Source: Bacteroidales bacterium (GTDB lineage Bacteria; Bacteroidota; Bacteroidia; Bacteroidales; UBA932). From it: DNA of 50,323 bases. The stretch's first letter is position 1; every line of letters begins with the position of its first letter. This document shows positions 8,631 to 17,955 of this stretch, piece by piece. Under the pieces are notes generated by a model that ran no database searches, was not told the DNA's origin, and was given only the letters and a program-made list of their open reading frames with translations. Both the position numbers and the translations under genes were made by a program. Location of the stretch: the NCBI GenBank assembly GCA_017476575.1, contig JAFUZO010000036.1, positions 1-50,323 on the forward strand, in the 5' to 3' direction.

Positions 8631-11600
8631 TCACGGGGTGACGGGGAGGGGGGCGGTGTAGGGGGCGTTGGCGCGGTAGTGAGGGGCGTAGAGGGATTCG
8701 ATGGTGACGACGGGGGCGGTGAAGGTGCCTGCCTGGGTCACGAAGAAGGCCTCGGTGAGAGTCGTGTTCTCTTCGGGGAAGATGTCGAAGTAGTATTCCG
8801 TTCGGTCAGCCTTCACGTTGCGGTAGCCTTGCGGGGCGAAAGTGAAGAGCGTGCCGTGGCGCAGGGGGCGGACCGTTCCCCAGCCGGAGTAGCCGGACAG
8901 TTGGTCGACGGGGCGCAAGGTGGCCTCGCGGAAGGCATCGACCTTCACGAAACTGCGGTTCTCCTGGTTCCAGATCCGGTATTGGGCGATGATCTTCTCG
9001 CCCGCATGGATCGGTGTGCCCGGAAGGATTTCCTGCAGTTCGGTCACCTGGTCGTTCTTCCCGGAGGTGCGGTCGTCGTAGACCTTCTCCACGGTCACCT
9101 CGCGGAAGAAGCGGCGCTCGATGGTGAAGCCGTTGCCGACCGCCTGGATGCCGTCGAAAGGATGGGAGTAGGTCGCATCCAGGGCGAGGATCCGGGTCGA
9201 GAGCACGTCAGGGGAACCGTCAAGGACCGAGGTGAGGGCATCGACGAAGGCGGGGTCTGCGTCCCATTGCTGGGTTTCCTTCTGGAGCATGAGCCACAGG
9301 CGGATGCCGTCGGCGATGTCCTGGCCGCCGCTGGCAGCGGGGTCGCACAGCAGGTCGCACAGGAGGGCATGGGCATAGGCCTCAGATTCGAGGAGGCCGC
9401 GCCACGGCATCACGGCGTCGGGGTAATACCAGCCGCCGTCACGGTGCTCGACCGCATATTCCAGAAGCGAGGTCACATCGGCCCGGAGCGATTTTTCCAT
9501 CTTGGACTTCGCAGCCACGGTCACGCCCCAGGCCTTGGCGAGGGCGATGCCGTCGGAGGAGGCGGACAGTTGCAGGAGGGTCTTGATCCGGCGGGCCTTG
9601 GCCAGGATCTGGCCCTGGAGGCCGCGGCCTTCCTTCGCAGAGGGGACGAGATAGTCCTTCGCCGCCTTCCGGAAGGCAGCCATGCGCCTCTTCTCCGCCT
9701 GGGCCGAAGGTTTGACGTCGAACTTCACACACGGGTAGAGCGAGCGGACATACATGTACTGGGCATCGGACACCCAGCCGCACCAGAGGGGCAGTTCGGT
9801 CGTGAACTGGCGCCGGTCGAGGTACTGCACGGAGGTGGCCAGGTCGGGGACCTCGAAGCCGCGGGCGCGGAGTTTGGCGAACCGTTCGAGCAGGACGGCC
9901 GTGATGACGGGAGACGAGGTCATGCCTTCGAACCAGCCGAAACCGCCGTCGGCGTTGCGGCAGGCGAGAATCCGGGCCAGGAGGGCATCATCACCGTCCG
10001 TCCCCGAAGGAACCGAAGAAGCCCCGCACTTCCCGGCCAGGAGGCGGACATACCAGGCCTCGGAGAGGGAGAGCACGTCGGCGGCCGCCGGTTCGACCTT
10101 GGAAGGAATCGCATCCCGCACGAGGTCCAGGAGGGAAATCTCCCGCAGGCGGGCCTCCGTGCCGGGAACATTCACGAAACGCCCCCGGAGTTCATCCAGC
10201 AAGGTCTCCCGGTCCATGCCGGAGCGGAGGACAGCGGAATGGGCCTCGGTGAGCGTCTGCACGGCCGGATACACCGGTACCGGCAGGAAGAGGGCGTCGG
10301 AGAAGTCGTCCGCGACGAAGGCGACCCGGAACCCGAGGGCCGCATCAGGGCCGGAAGCATAGCCGGAAGGAACCTGCACGGGGAAACGGTGCGAGACCAC
10401 CCCGCCGGCCGGAACCGATACCGCCACCCGCTGGACCGCCACCGGTTCCTGTCCTTCATAGTCGGCGGACGGATAGACATAGAGGTACAACTGCCCCGAG
10501 ACCGGGACGTCCGCGATGCTGGAGACGGAGGCCGCCAGTTCGTAGGTATCGCCCTCGTACAGGTAGCGCGGCTCCACGACGGCGACCTTGACCGGGATGG
10601 AAACCACCATCTCCTGGCGCAGATACGCGTTCCGCATCGCCTTGTCGTGGGCATAGAGGGCCACATAGTAGGTCGACAACTTGTCGGAGGTCCGGAACGA
10701 GAAGGACAGCGCGCCCGAGGCGTCGGACACCAGGTGCGGCTGGAAGGTCAGCGCATTCTCGAACTTCGAACGGACCGGGACCTCCATCCCGGCGGCCATC
10801 TCGGGCGCCGCTTCCTCCGCGACCGCATCCTCCATCGCCATCATGTTGACGGAGGCGGCGGACTTCGTCATCGCCCGGGAGACCCCATAAGCCATCACCA
10901 CAGAATCATCATCAATCAGGGCATCCTCCTCCGCATACGTATCCTGCCCGCTCACCCGGCCGCAGACCGAGTTGACCGTCACCGACGGGACCGAGAAGTC
11001 GCGGAGCGTCACCACCGGCCAGGCATTGCCCGCGACGGCGCCGATGCTCTTGTCATAGACGGCGGCCAGGGCCTCTACGCCCGGGTCGGTCCGGACACTG
11101 AACGTATAGGCGGAGCCCGGATAGGCCTTGTCGGTGAAACGGCTGAATGTCAACGGCAACGACAGACGGGTCCGGACGCGGGTGTACTGCCGCTCGAAGG
11201 AGACAGCCTGCCCCCGCTTGAAGTAGAACACCTGGAGCCGCACGGCGTCGGGATAGGACGTCCGGTAGTCCAGTTCGACCGTGGCGAGCGAACCGGCCTT
11301 GCCGCGGACGCCTTCCAGGTTCAGTTTCCGGGTCAGCAGCACCTCCCGGGACCGACCGTAGAGGGTCACGAGGGCCCACTCCGCCCCGTCCGCCGTGCCA
11401 ACCTGGAGGCGGATCTTCCCTCCGTCCTCCACCTCGGTCTTGCCGGCGATGAACACCCGGCGCAGCGGAGCATCCAGTACCGTATCGGAAGGCTTGACTT
11501 TCAGCACCTTGCATTCAGACTCATCCTGGGTTTCCTTCACGGCGGCAGACGCCTTGAGCGTGAAGAGCCCGGACGGGATGCCGGACAGGTCGATGGACAC

Positions 11601-13925
11601 GACCTCGCCCGAAGCGGCCTTCCCCTGGCGGAGGACGGAACCGTCCTCGGCGAGCAGTCGCCACCCGAGCGGGACATCCACCCGGTTGCCGTTGCTGTCA
11701 TCCACCCGCATCTCCGCCTGGAGCGTGTCCCCGGTCACGATGTATTGGGACGGCGACGGGCGCCAGTTGCGGCGGTAGAAGACGGGACGCCAGACATTCC
11801 GCTCGTCGAGGGTCACGAACTCGCCGTCGGCGGCATCCCGGACATCGAGCGCGACCCGGATGGCGTCGCTGATGAAGAGCGCGGTGTCGAACGAGAGCGT
11901 TTCGCCCGTGGCGTCGCTCACCTGCACCGTGACTGTATAGTAGCCGCTCTCCTCCGCCGGGAAGGACAGGGAGAAAGCGCCGTCCTGCGCAGGCGTGAGG
12001 GTGGTTTCGTGCACGACTGTCCCGTAGCGCTCCACCTGGGCCGTGAGTGTGGCACCGGTCAGGCTGTGCCCGGTGTAACTCGTCACACGGCCGCTCACCG
12101 GGACCTGGTCGCCCGGCAGGTAGAGTTCATCGCGGGTGTCGAACGAGAGGGTGAAGGTCGGCAGGACGAACTCGTCCACCCGGAAGGAATCGTAGGCGAG
12201 GTCCACCTTGCCGGAGACGACCCGCAGGCTGAAGTACCCGTTGCGCTTCCCCACCGGCAGGACGAACGAGCCGGACGCGGAACCGAAGGCGTTGGTTTTC
12301 AAGGAAAGGCGGTCCACCTCCTTCCCCTCGGCGTCCGTCAGCACGACCTGGACCGGCGTGTCCGGCATGACGGCGACCTTCTCCACGAGGTCGCCCTTGT
12401 ACAGGACGGCCTTGAACCGGAGGGTGTCGCCGGGGTTGTAGGCGCCGCGGTCCTTGTAGAGGTTGCAGTAGCGTCCGTCCGCAGCCGACTCGGCGTCGAC
12501 GGTCGTATGATAGAGGCTGAGCCGTTCGCTGCTGCGGAGTTCCGTCCCGGAACCGGTCTCGGCGGACAGGGCGTAATAGACCCGGGGCGAGGCGGCCACG
12601 GCCTGCTGGAACTTCTTCGGCAGCACGGTGAATCCGTCGAGGGTGACGGTTTCGGAGAGGACCCGCGTGTCGCCCTTCCACAGGACCAGGGTCGCCCGTT
12701 CCAGGGGACGGCCGGTCAGGTGGTCGGCGACATAGGCGGCCTGGCCGCGGGCATCCTGCCGGGCGGCCAGGGACAGGCGGTATTGCGTATAAGTTGCACT
12801 CGCAGAGCGCTTTCCATTGACAGCCTCGACGAGATACGCCCCGTCGGGCAGTTCCGGAAGGGCGATCCGGACGGTGTCGATGACATAGAAACTCCGGACC
12901 GGGTCTACGGCGGTCCAGGTGCGGAGCACGTCCTTGCCGTCGGCCTTGCGGAGGGTGACTTCCGCCTTGTCCAGGTTGCGTAGGAGGACGGCGGCGTTCC
13001 CCTGTTCCATGCGGACGAGGAGGGACGATGCCGTCAGCGTCTCCATGAGGCTTTTCGCGAGGGTGCAGCCCTGGGCCACCCGGGCCTCGTCGCCCTGGAG
13101 CGCCGCCCGCTCCTTCTCGAACCGTCGGCATTTTTCATAGAAGGCCTGGAACGCCTCGGAAGAGGCCTTGTCCTTCTCCAGGGCGGCGAACTCCGCCTGG
13201 AGCAGGTCCTGGCGCGGCCAGAAGGCGAGGCCCCGGCCGGCATAGCGGGCGGCCAGGGCTTCCAGGGCCGCCGGCTGCTCCTTCTCGTCCAGGCGCACCG
13301 CCCGGTAGTATTCCAGCCAGGCCGCATCGGGATACCGGTCGCCGAGGTGCGCCCGGAGGGCCTGGTAGACCTCGTCATCGTCCAGCGAGGTGTAATGCCG
13401 GTCGCCGAGCAGGTCCCAGAGGACATACTCCTTGTCATCGGCGATGAAGTCCTTCAGGGCGCCGCCCATCTCGCCGGTCCGGTAGAACGGGCGGTGGACG
13501 CCCCGGAAGGCGTCGGCATGGTCCTGGACATAGGCCCAGCGCTCGTCGGTGGACTTCCCGGCGAACTCGCCCATCCAGAGGTAGGTCACGACGGGCTCGC
13601 CGAACGCGGCCACGTCGGCGGAAAGTTGCTCCCGGAGTGCGCCCCGCTGCTTCCAGTCCCGGCGCTGGACCGTGTAGACATACTGCACGGCCGCGTCGTA
13701 GAAGTCCACGGCAAGGTGCTGCCGCTGCGCCTCCGCCTTGATGTCCGCGAGTATCTCGGCCTCCTTCTGGGGGCGGTCGGCCTTCGTGGCGGCGGTGTAC
13801 TGCGCCCACAGGGCGGTCAGCACATGGCCGTCGGCATCGGGCTGGTTCAGGGTGTTCTGCTTCATACCTGCTGTAAGGAAGACGATGACGGCCGACAAGG
13901 CTGCCGTCCACATATACTTGTTCAT
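8631..13925 (-). CDS. Alpha-2-macroglobulin family protein
   Basis: A 1764-residue exported protein of the bacterial alpha-2-macroglobulin family, thought to trap attacking proteases in the periplasm or at the envelope. A hydrophobic signal sequence lies near the N-terminus (MNKYMWTAALSAVIVFLTAG), with no lipobox cysteine. A long Bacteroidota-type N-terminal region comes first. The MG2 domain begins near residue 490 (YKDRGAYNPGDTLRFKAVLY), a bait-like variable stretch rich in Asp, Ala and Met lies at about 990-1048, and the A2M domain follows (RSKFENALTFQPHLVSD, ...SFRTSDKLSTYYVALYAHD). The helical thioester-type domain is recognisable (ADGGFGWFEGM, about 1320-1340), but I find no CxEQ thioester. 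It may be co-transcribed with folC, 44 bp upstream. Confidence 0.9.
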   Translation of the reverse strand: MNKYMWTAALSAVIVFLTAGMKQNTLNQPDADGHVLTALWAQYTAATKADRPQKEAEILADIKAEAQRQHLAVDFYDAAVQYVYTVQRRDWKQRGALREQLSADVAAFGEPVVTYLWMGEFAGKSTDERWAYVQDHADAFRGVHRPFYRTGEMGGALKDFIADDKEYVLWDLLGDRHYTSLDDDEVYQALRAHLGDRYPDAAWLEYYRAVRLDEKEQPAALEALAARYAGRGLAFWPRQDLLQAEFAALEKDKASSEAFQAFYEKCRRFEKERAALQGDEARVAQGCTLAKSLMETLTASSLLVRMEQGNAAVLLRNLDKAEVTLRKADGKDVLRTWTAVDPVRSFYVIDTVRIALPELPDGAYLVEAVNGKRSASATYTQYRLSLAARQDARGQAAYVADHLTGRPLERATLVLWKGDTRVLSETVTLDGFTVLPKKFQQAVAASPRVYYALSAETGSGTELRSSERLSLYHTTVDAESAADGRYCNLYKDRGAYNPGDTLRFKAVLYKGDLVEKVAVMPDTPVQVVLTDAEGKEVDRLSLKTNAFGSASGSFVLPVGKRNGYFSLRVVSGKVDLAYDSFRVDEFVLPTFTLSFDTRDELYLPGDQVPVSGRVTSYTGHSLTGATLTAQVERYGTVVHETTLTPAQDGAFSLSFPAEESGYYTVTVQVSDATGETLSFDTALFISDAIRVALDVRDAADGEFVTLDERNVWRPVFYRRNWRPSPSQYIVTGDTLQAEMRVDDSNGNRVDVPLGWRLLAEDGSVLRQGKAASGEVVSIDLSGIPSGLFTLKASAAVKETQDESECKVLKVKPSDTVLDAPLRRVFIAGKTEVEDGGKIRLQVGTADGAEWALVTLYGRSREVLLTRKLNLEGVRGKAGSLATVELDYRTSYPDAVRLQVFYFKRGQAVSFERQYTRVRTRLSLPLTFSRFTDKAYPGSAYTFSVRTDPGVEALAAVYDKSIGAVAGNAWPVVTLRDFSVPSVTVNSVCGRVSGQDTYAEEDALIDDDSVVMAYGVSRAMTKSAASVNMMAMEDAVAEEAAPEMAAGMEVPVRSKFENALTFQPHLVSDASGALSFSFRTSDKLSTYYVALYAHDKAMRNAYLRQEMVVSIPVKVAVVEPRYLYEGDTYELAASVSSIADVPVSGQLYLYVYPSADYEGQEPVAVQRVAVSVPAGGVVSHRFPVQVPSGYASGPDAALGFRVAFVADDFSDALFLPVPVYPAVQTLTEAHSAVLRSGMDRETLLDELRGRFVNVPGTEARLREISLLDLVRDAIPSKVEPAAADVLSLSEAWYVRLLAGKCGASSVPSGTDGDDALLARILACRNADGGFGWFEGMTSSPVITAVLLERFAKLRARGFEVPDLATSVQYLDRRQFTTELPLWCGWVSDAQYMYVRSLYPCVKFDVKPSAQAEKRRMAAFRKAAKDYLVPSAKEGRGLQGQILAKARRIKTLLQLSASSDGIALAKAWGVTVAAKSKMEKSLRADVTSLLEYAVEHRDGGWYYPDAVMPWRGLLESEAYAHALLCDLLCDPAASGGQDIADGIRLWLMLQKETQQWDADPAFVDALTSVLDGSPDVLSTRILALDATYSHPFDGIQAVGNGFTIERRFFREVTVEKVYDDRTSGKNDQVTELQEILPGTPIHAGEKIIAQYRIWNQENRSFVKVDAFREATLRPVDQLSGYSGWGTVRPLRHGTLFTFAPQGYRNVKADRTEYYFDIFPEENTTLTEAFFVTQAGTFTAPVVTIESLYAPHYRANAPYTAPLPVTP

Positions 13926-13969
13926 ACCATTGGGGTTTCGGCTCCTTTGCCTCTTCAACAATTATACCA

Positions 13970-15310
<1,341 letters not shown>

Positions 15311-15323
15311 ATCGCAACGATTT

Positions 15324-15354
15324 TTTGATTTCAACGCAAAAATACTTACTTTTG
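15324..15354 (+). promoter_or_regulatory. Promoter of the AIR-synthase-like/phoH unit
   Basis: TTTG (15324-15327) is followed after exactly 19 bp by TACTTTTG (15347-15354). This is a full match to the Bacteroidota -33/-7 consensus and the best promoter in the window. The ATG is 28 bp downstream. It overlaps the opposing folC -7 box. Confidence 0.75.
15337..15344 (-). promoter_or_regulatory. -7 element of folC
   Basis: TATTTTTG on the minus strand matches TAnnTTTG, 26 bp before the folC ATG. It lies inside the spacer of the divergent promoter (15324-15354), so the two promoters must compete for polymerase. Confidence 0.5.
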
Positions 15355-15382
15355 GGCAGATAAAAAACTTCTCAGGCGAGAT

Positions 15383-16510
15383 ATGGCTGACAGAACCTCA
15401 TTTCTTTACAGCGGGTACATCATCGACGGCATCTCCCAACCTTTGGCGCCGGCCGACCTGTTGCAGGAATGTTCGCGGGAGGGCGCCCTTCCGCCCGTCC
15501 CGGAAGGTCCCTTGGATGTCATCGCAGACGAGACGGTCGACCTGGCCCCGGACGCGTTCAAGTACCGGGAGGAGGATATCGACCGCTATGCCGCCGCCGT
15601 AGCCCGGTACGGGAAACGGTCCCTGCCCATTCCCTTTGCTGCCCCTTATACCTGCGGGAAGGCCGCCCAGGCCCTCATCGACGCCCTTTGGATGGGCGGG
15701 CATTTCCGGCTCGGCGACCTGGACCTGAAGGCCGGCTGGCATTGGGACGGGACAGAAATCGGCCGCATGGCCGCCTTCTACGCCTCGGTCGAGGCGGCCA
15801 GCACCTATATAGATGCCCTCGGACTCAAGTTCCACGAGGTGCGGACCGGTACCGGTCCGTGCGCCGTCAGTTTCAAGGCGGTCACAGGAGAAGAGACGGA
15901 AGGGGAGGAGGAGGAAGTCCTGATCCAGGAGCCGTTCAAGACGGCCTGTCCCCGCCTTTCCAGGCGCCGCCGCTGTCCGGCCGGCATCCTTTCCGAAGCC
16001 TCCGACTGGCTGATATACATTCCCTTCGATACTTGCGACTTCCGTCTCGGAGGAAGCCTCCTTGCCGCTGCTACCGGGACCCGTCCCACCACTGCCCTCG
16101 ACATCGGGGACGCCGACTATTTCATCGACTGTTACGAGGTCGTGCGGGAACTCGTGGAGGACGGTATCGTCAAAGCCGGTGCAACCGTCCTGGACGGGGG
16201 GCTCCTGCACACCCTGCAGAAGATGGCCGGAACCTGCGGAGCTTCCATTTCCATCGGAGCCATCAGCCGGGCCTATGGAGGTGAACTTCCGGTGCGCATC
16301 CTCTTCGGAGAGGTGCCGGGGGCCATTATCCAAATTGCCGACGGCGACTACGATTATGTGGATGCGGAACTGCTGCTCCAGGACATCGCCTACTTCCCGC
16401 TCGGCCACCCGGTTCCCGATTCCGGCATCATTTCTGTCCTTTCGGGAGAAAATGCGGGACTCCCGGGCATCCTGGAATCGCTTTTGAATACCCGTGAAGG
16501 AGAAGATTAA
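15383..16510 (+). CDS. AIR-synthase-fold (PurM/PurL-like) protein, function unknown
   Basis: A 375-residue protein. The C-terminal third resembles the C-terminal domain of the AIR-synthase superfamily (PurM, PurL, SelD): VLDGGLLHTLQKMAGTCG, then ISIGAISRAYGGELPVRI and LFGEVPGAIIQI, ending in AYFPLGHPV. Residues of about 105-165 (GDLDLKAGW..., EAASTYIDALGLKF) look like the family's central region. The first 80 residues are unlike the usual N-terminal ATP-binding domain and I see no clear metal/ATP Asp motif there. It is not the pathway enzyme PurM, whose Bacteroidota form looks different. It is 9 bp upstream of phoH and shares its promoter. The fold is a moderately confident call from pattern; the reaction is unknown. 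Confidence 0.6.
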   Translation: MADRTSFLYSGYIIDGISQPLAPADLLQECSREGALPPVPEGPLDVIADETVDLAPDAFKYREEDIDRYAAAVARYGKRSLPIPFAAPYTCGKAAQALIDALWMGGHFRLGDLDLKAGWHWDGTEIGRMAAFYASVEAASTYIDALGLKFHEVRTGTGPCAVSFKAVTGEETEGEEEEVLIQEPFKTACPRLSRRRRCPAGILSEASDWLIYIPFDTCDFRLGGSLLAAATGTRPTTALDIGDADYFIDCYEVVRELVEDGIVKAGATVLDGGLLHTLQKMAGTCGASISIGAISRAYGGELPVRILFGEVPGAIIQIADGDYDYVDAELLLQDIAYFPLGHPVPDSGIISVLSGENAGLPGILESLLNTREGED

Positions 16511-16519
16511 ACACGATAT

Positions 16520-17848
16520 ATGAGCAAGATTTTCGTTCTCGACACCAACGTCATCCTTCATGACCACCAGGCTATCAAGCATTTCCAGGACAATGACCTC
16601 GTCATCCCCATCGCCGTCATCGAAGAACTGGACAAGTTCAAGAAGGGCAACGATGCCCTCGCCTTCAACGCTCGCGCCTTCATGCGCGAAATCAACAAGT
16701 TGACCGACCGCCGCGACTTCGGACCGGAGGGAGTTCCGCTCGGAAAGAAGCTCGGGAACCTCAAGATCGAACCGAACCATCCGTTCGCACCCGAATTCCA
16801 GGACCTGTTCAAGGATGACATCCAGGACCACCGGATCCTCGCCACCGCCATGTGGGTGCGGGACCGGAATCCAGGGCGCTTCGTGGCGCTGGTGACCAAA
16901 GACATCAACCTGCGCCTCAAGGCCAAGGCGGCCGGTATGGCGGCCCAGGACTACCTGCGCGGCCGGGTCGAGGAAGACACGCTGGAAGGGCTCGAGCGCG
17001 AGGTCGAAATCATCCGGGACATCGCCTCCGAAGCCGTGCAGAAGCTGGCTTACGGCCAGGACAACACCCTCGACTGGCAGACCGTCGCCCAGAAGGAGCC
17101 GCGGCCGAACCAACTCTACAAGTTTTCCCTCGGAGAGACGACCGTCTGCGGCCGGTACGACGCCGCGCGGAAGAAGGTCGTCCTCGTCAAGTCCCGGGAG
17201 GCCTACGGCATCCGCCCGCGCAACGACGAGCAGAAGTTCGCCCTCGACGCCTGCCTCAATCCGGACATCCAGCTCGTGTCCCTGACAGGGGGCGCCGGGA
17301 CGGGCAAGACCCTCCTGGCCCTCGCCGCCGCCCTGGAGCAGGAGAAGGACTTCGACCAGATCATCCTCTCCCGGCCGACCGTCGTCCTCGGCGGCCAGGA
17401 CATCGGCTTCCTCCCGGGCGACCAGAAGTCCAAGATGAGCCCCTACGTCCAGCCGCTCCTGGACAATCTCGACGTCATCAAGCGCTGCTTCAAGCCGGGG
17501 TCCAAACAGGCCCTCCGCGTGGAGTCGCTGCTCAAGGAGGAGAAACTGCTCATCCTGCCGCTCGCCTATATCCGCGGCCGTTCGCTCGGCAAGGTCTACT
17601 TCATCGTGGACGAGGCCCAGAACCTCACGCCCAACGAGGTCAAGACCATCATCACCCGCGCCGGAGAAGGCACGAAGATGGTCTTCACGGGCGACATCTT
17701 CCAGATCGACCAGCCCTATCTCGACCAGTGGTCCAACGGCCTCACCCTCCTCGGTGAGAAGATGGACGGCCAGGCCCTGTTCCAGCACGTCTTCCTCCGC
17801 AAGGGTGAACGCTCCTCCCTCTCCGACCTCGCTGCCAAGCTCCTGTGA
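16520..17848 (+). CDS. phoH: PhoH family PIN-ATPase protein
   Basis: A 442-residue fusion of an N-terminal PIN ribonuclease domain and a PhoH ATPase, the PhoH2-type architecture linked to RNA unwinding and cleavage. The PIN domain begins VLDTNVILHD, with further acidic residues (EELDKFK, KDDIQDHRI, LVTKDINLR). The ATPase has Walker A GGAGTGKT at about residues 257-264 and Walker B VDEAQ at about 362-366, plus FTGDIFQID. It follows the AIR-synthase-like gene by 9 bp. The substrate is not evident from the sequence. Confidence 0.93.
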   Translation: MSKIFVLDTNVILHDHQAIKHFQDNDLVIPIAVIEELDKFKKGNDALAFNARAFMREINKLTDRRDFGPEGVPLGKKLGNLKIEPNHPFAPEFQDLFKDDIQDHRILATAMWVRDRNPGRFVALVTKDINLRLKAKAAGMAAQDYLRGRVEEDTLEGLEREVEIIRDIASEAVQKLAYGQDNTLDWQTVAQKEPRPNQLYKFSLGETTVCGRYDAARKKVVLVKSREAYGIRPRNDEQKFALDACLNPDIQLVSLTGGAGTGKTLLALAAALEQEKDFDQIILSRPTVVLGGQDIGFLPGDQKSKMSPYVQPLLDNLDVIKRCFKPGSKQALRVESLLKEEKLLILPLAYIRGRSLGKVYFIVDEAQNLTPNEVKTIITRAGEGTKMVFTGDIFQIDQPYLDQWSNGLTLLGEKMDGQALFQHVFLRKGERSSLSDLAAKLL

Positions 17849-17895
17849 CGCGCCTGACGATCCGGAAAAATGCAGGAAATGTGAAGAAAATGTTG

Positions 17896-17903
17896 TAACT
17901 TTG
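17896..17903 (+). promoter_or_regulatory. -7 element of ppdK
   Basis: TAACTTTG is an exact TAnnTTTG match, 52 bp before the ppdK ATG. No convincing -33 TTTG is present. The expected leader is about 45 nt and AT-rich. Confidence 0.55.
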
Positions 17904-17955
17904 TACGGTTTTTTGTGAAAAAAAGGAAAATTCGTAATATTTAACAGTCTTACAC

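Noticed and set aside
8380..8634. 84-codon minus-strand frame in the repeat region, containing Cys-Pro-Ser repeats
   Set aside because: The repeats come from the 9-bp minisatellite and the frame covers the palindromes. There is no sign of selection for a protein.
15383..16510. Calling this gene purM
   Set aside because: The N-terminal ATP-binding half of PurM is not recognisable, and the Bacteroidota PurM I know has a different sequence. Only the fold-level resemblance is supported.
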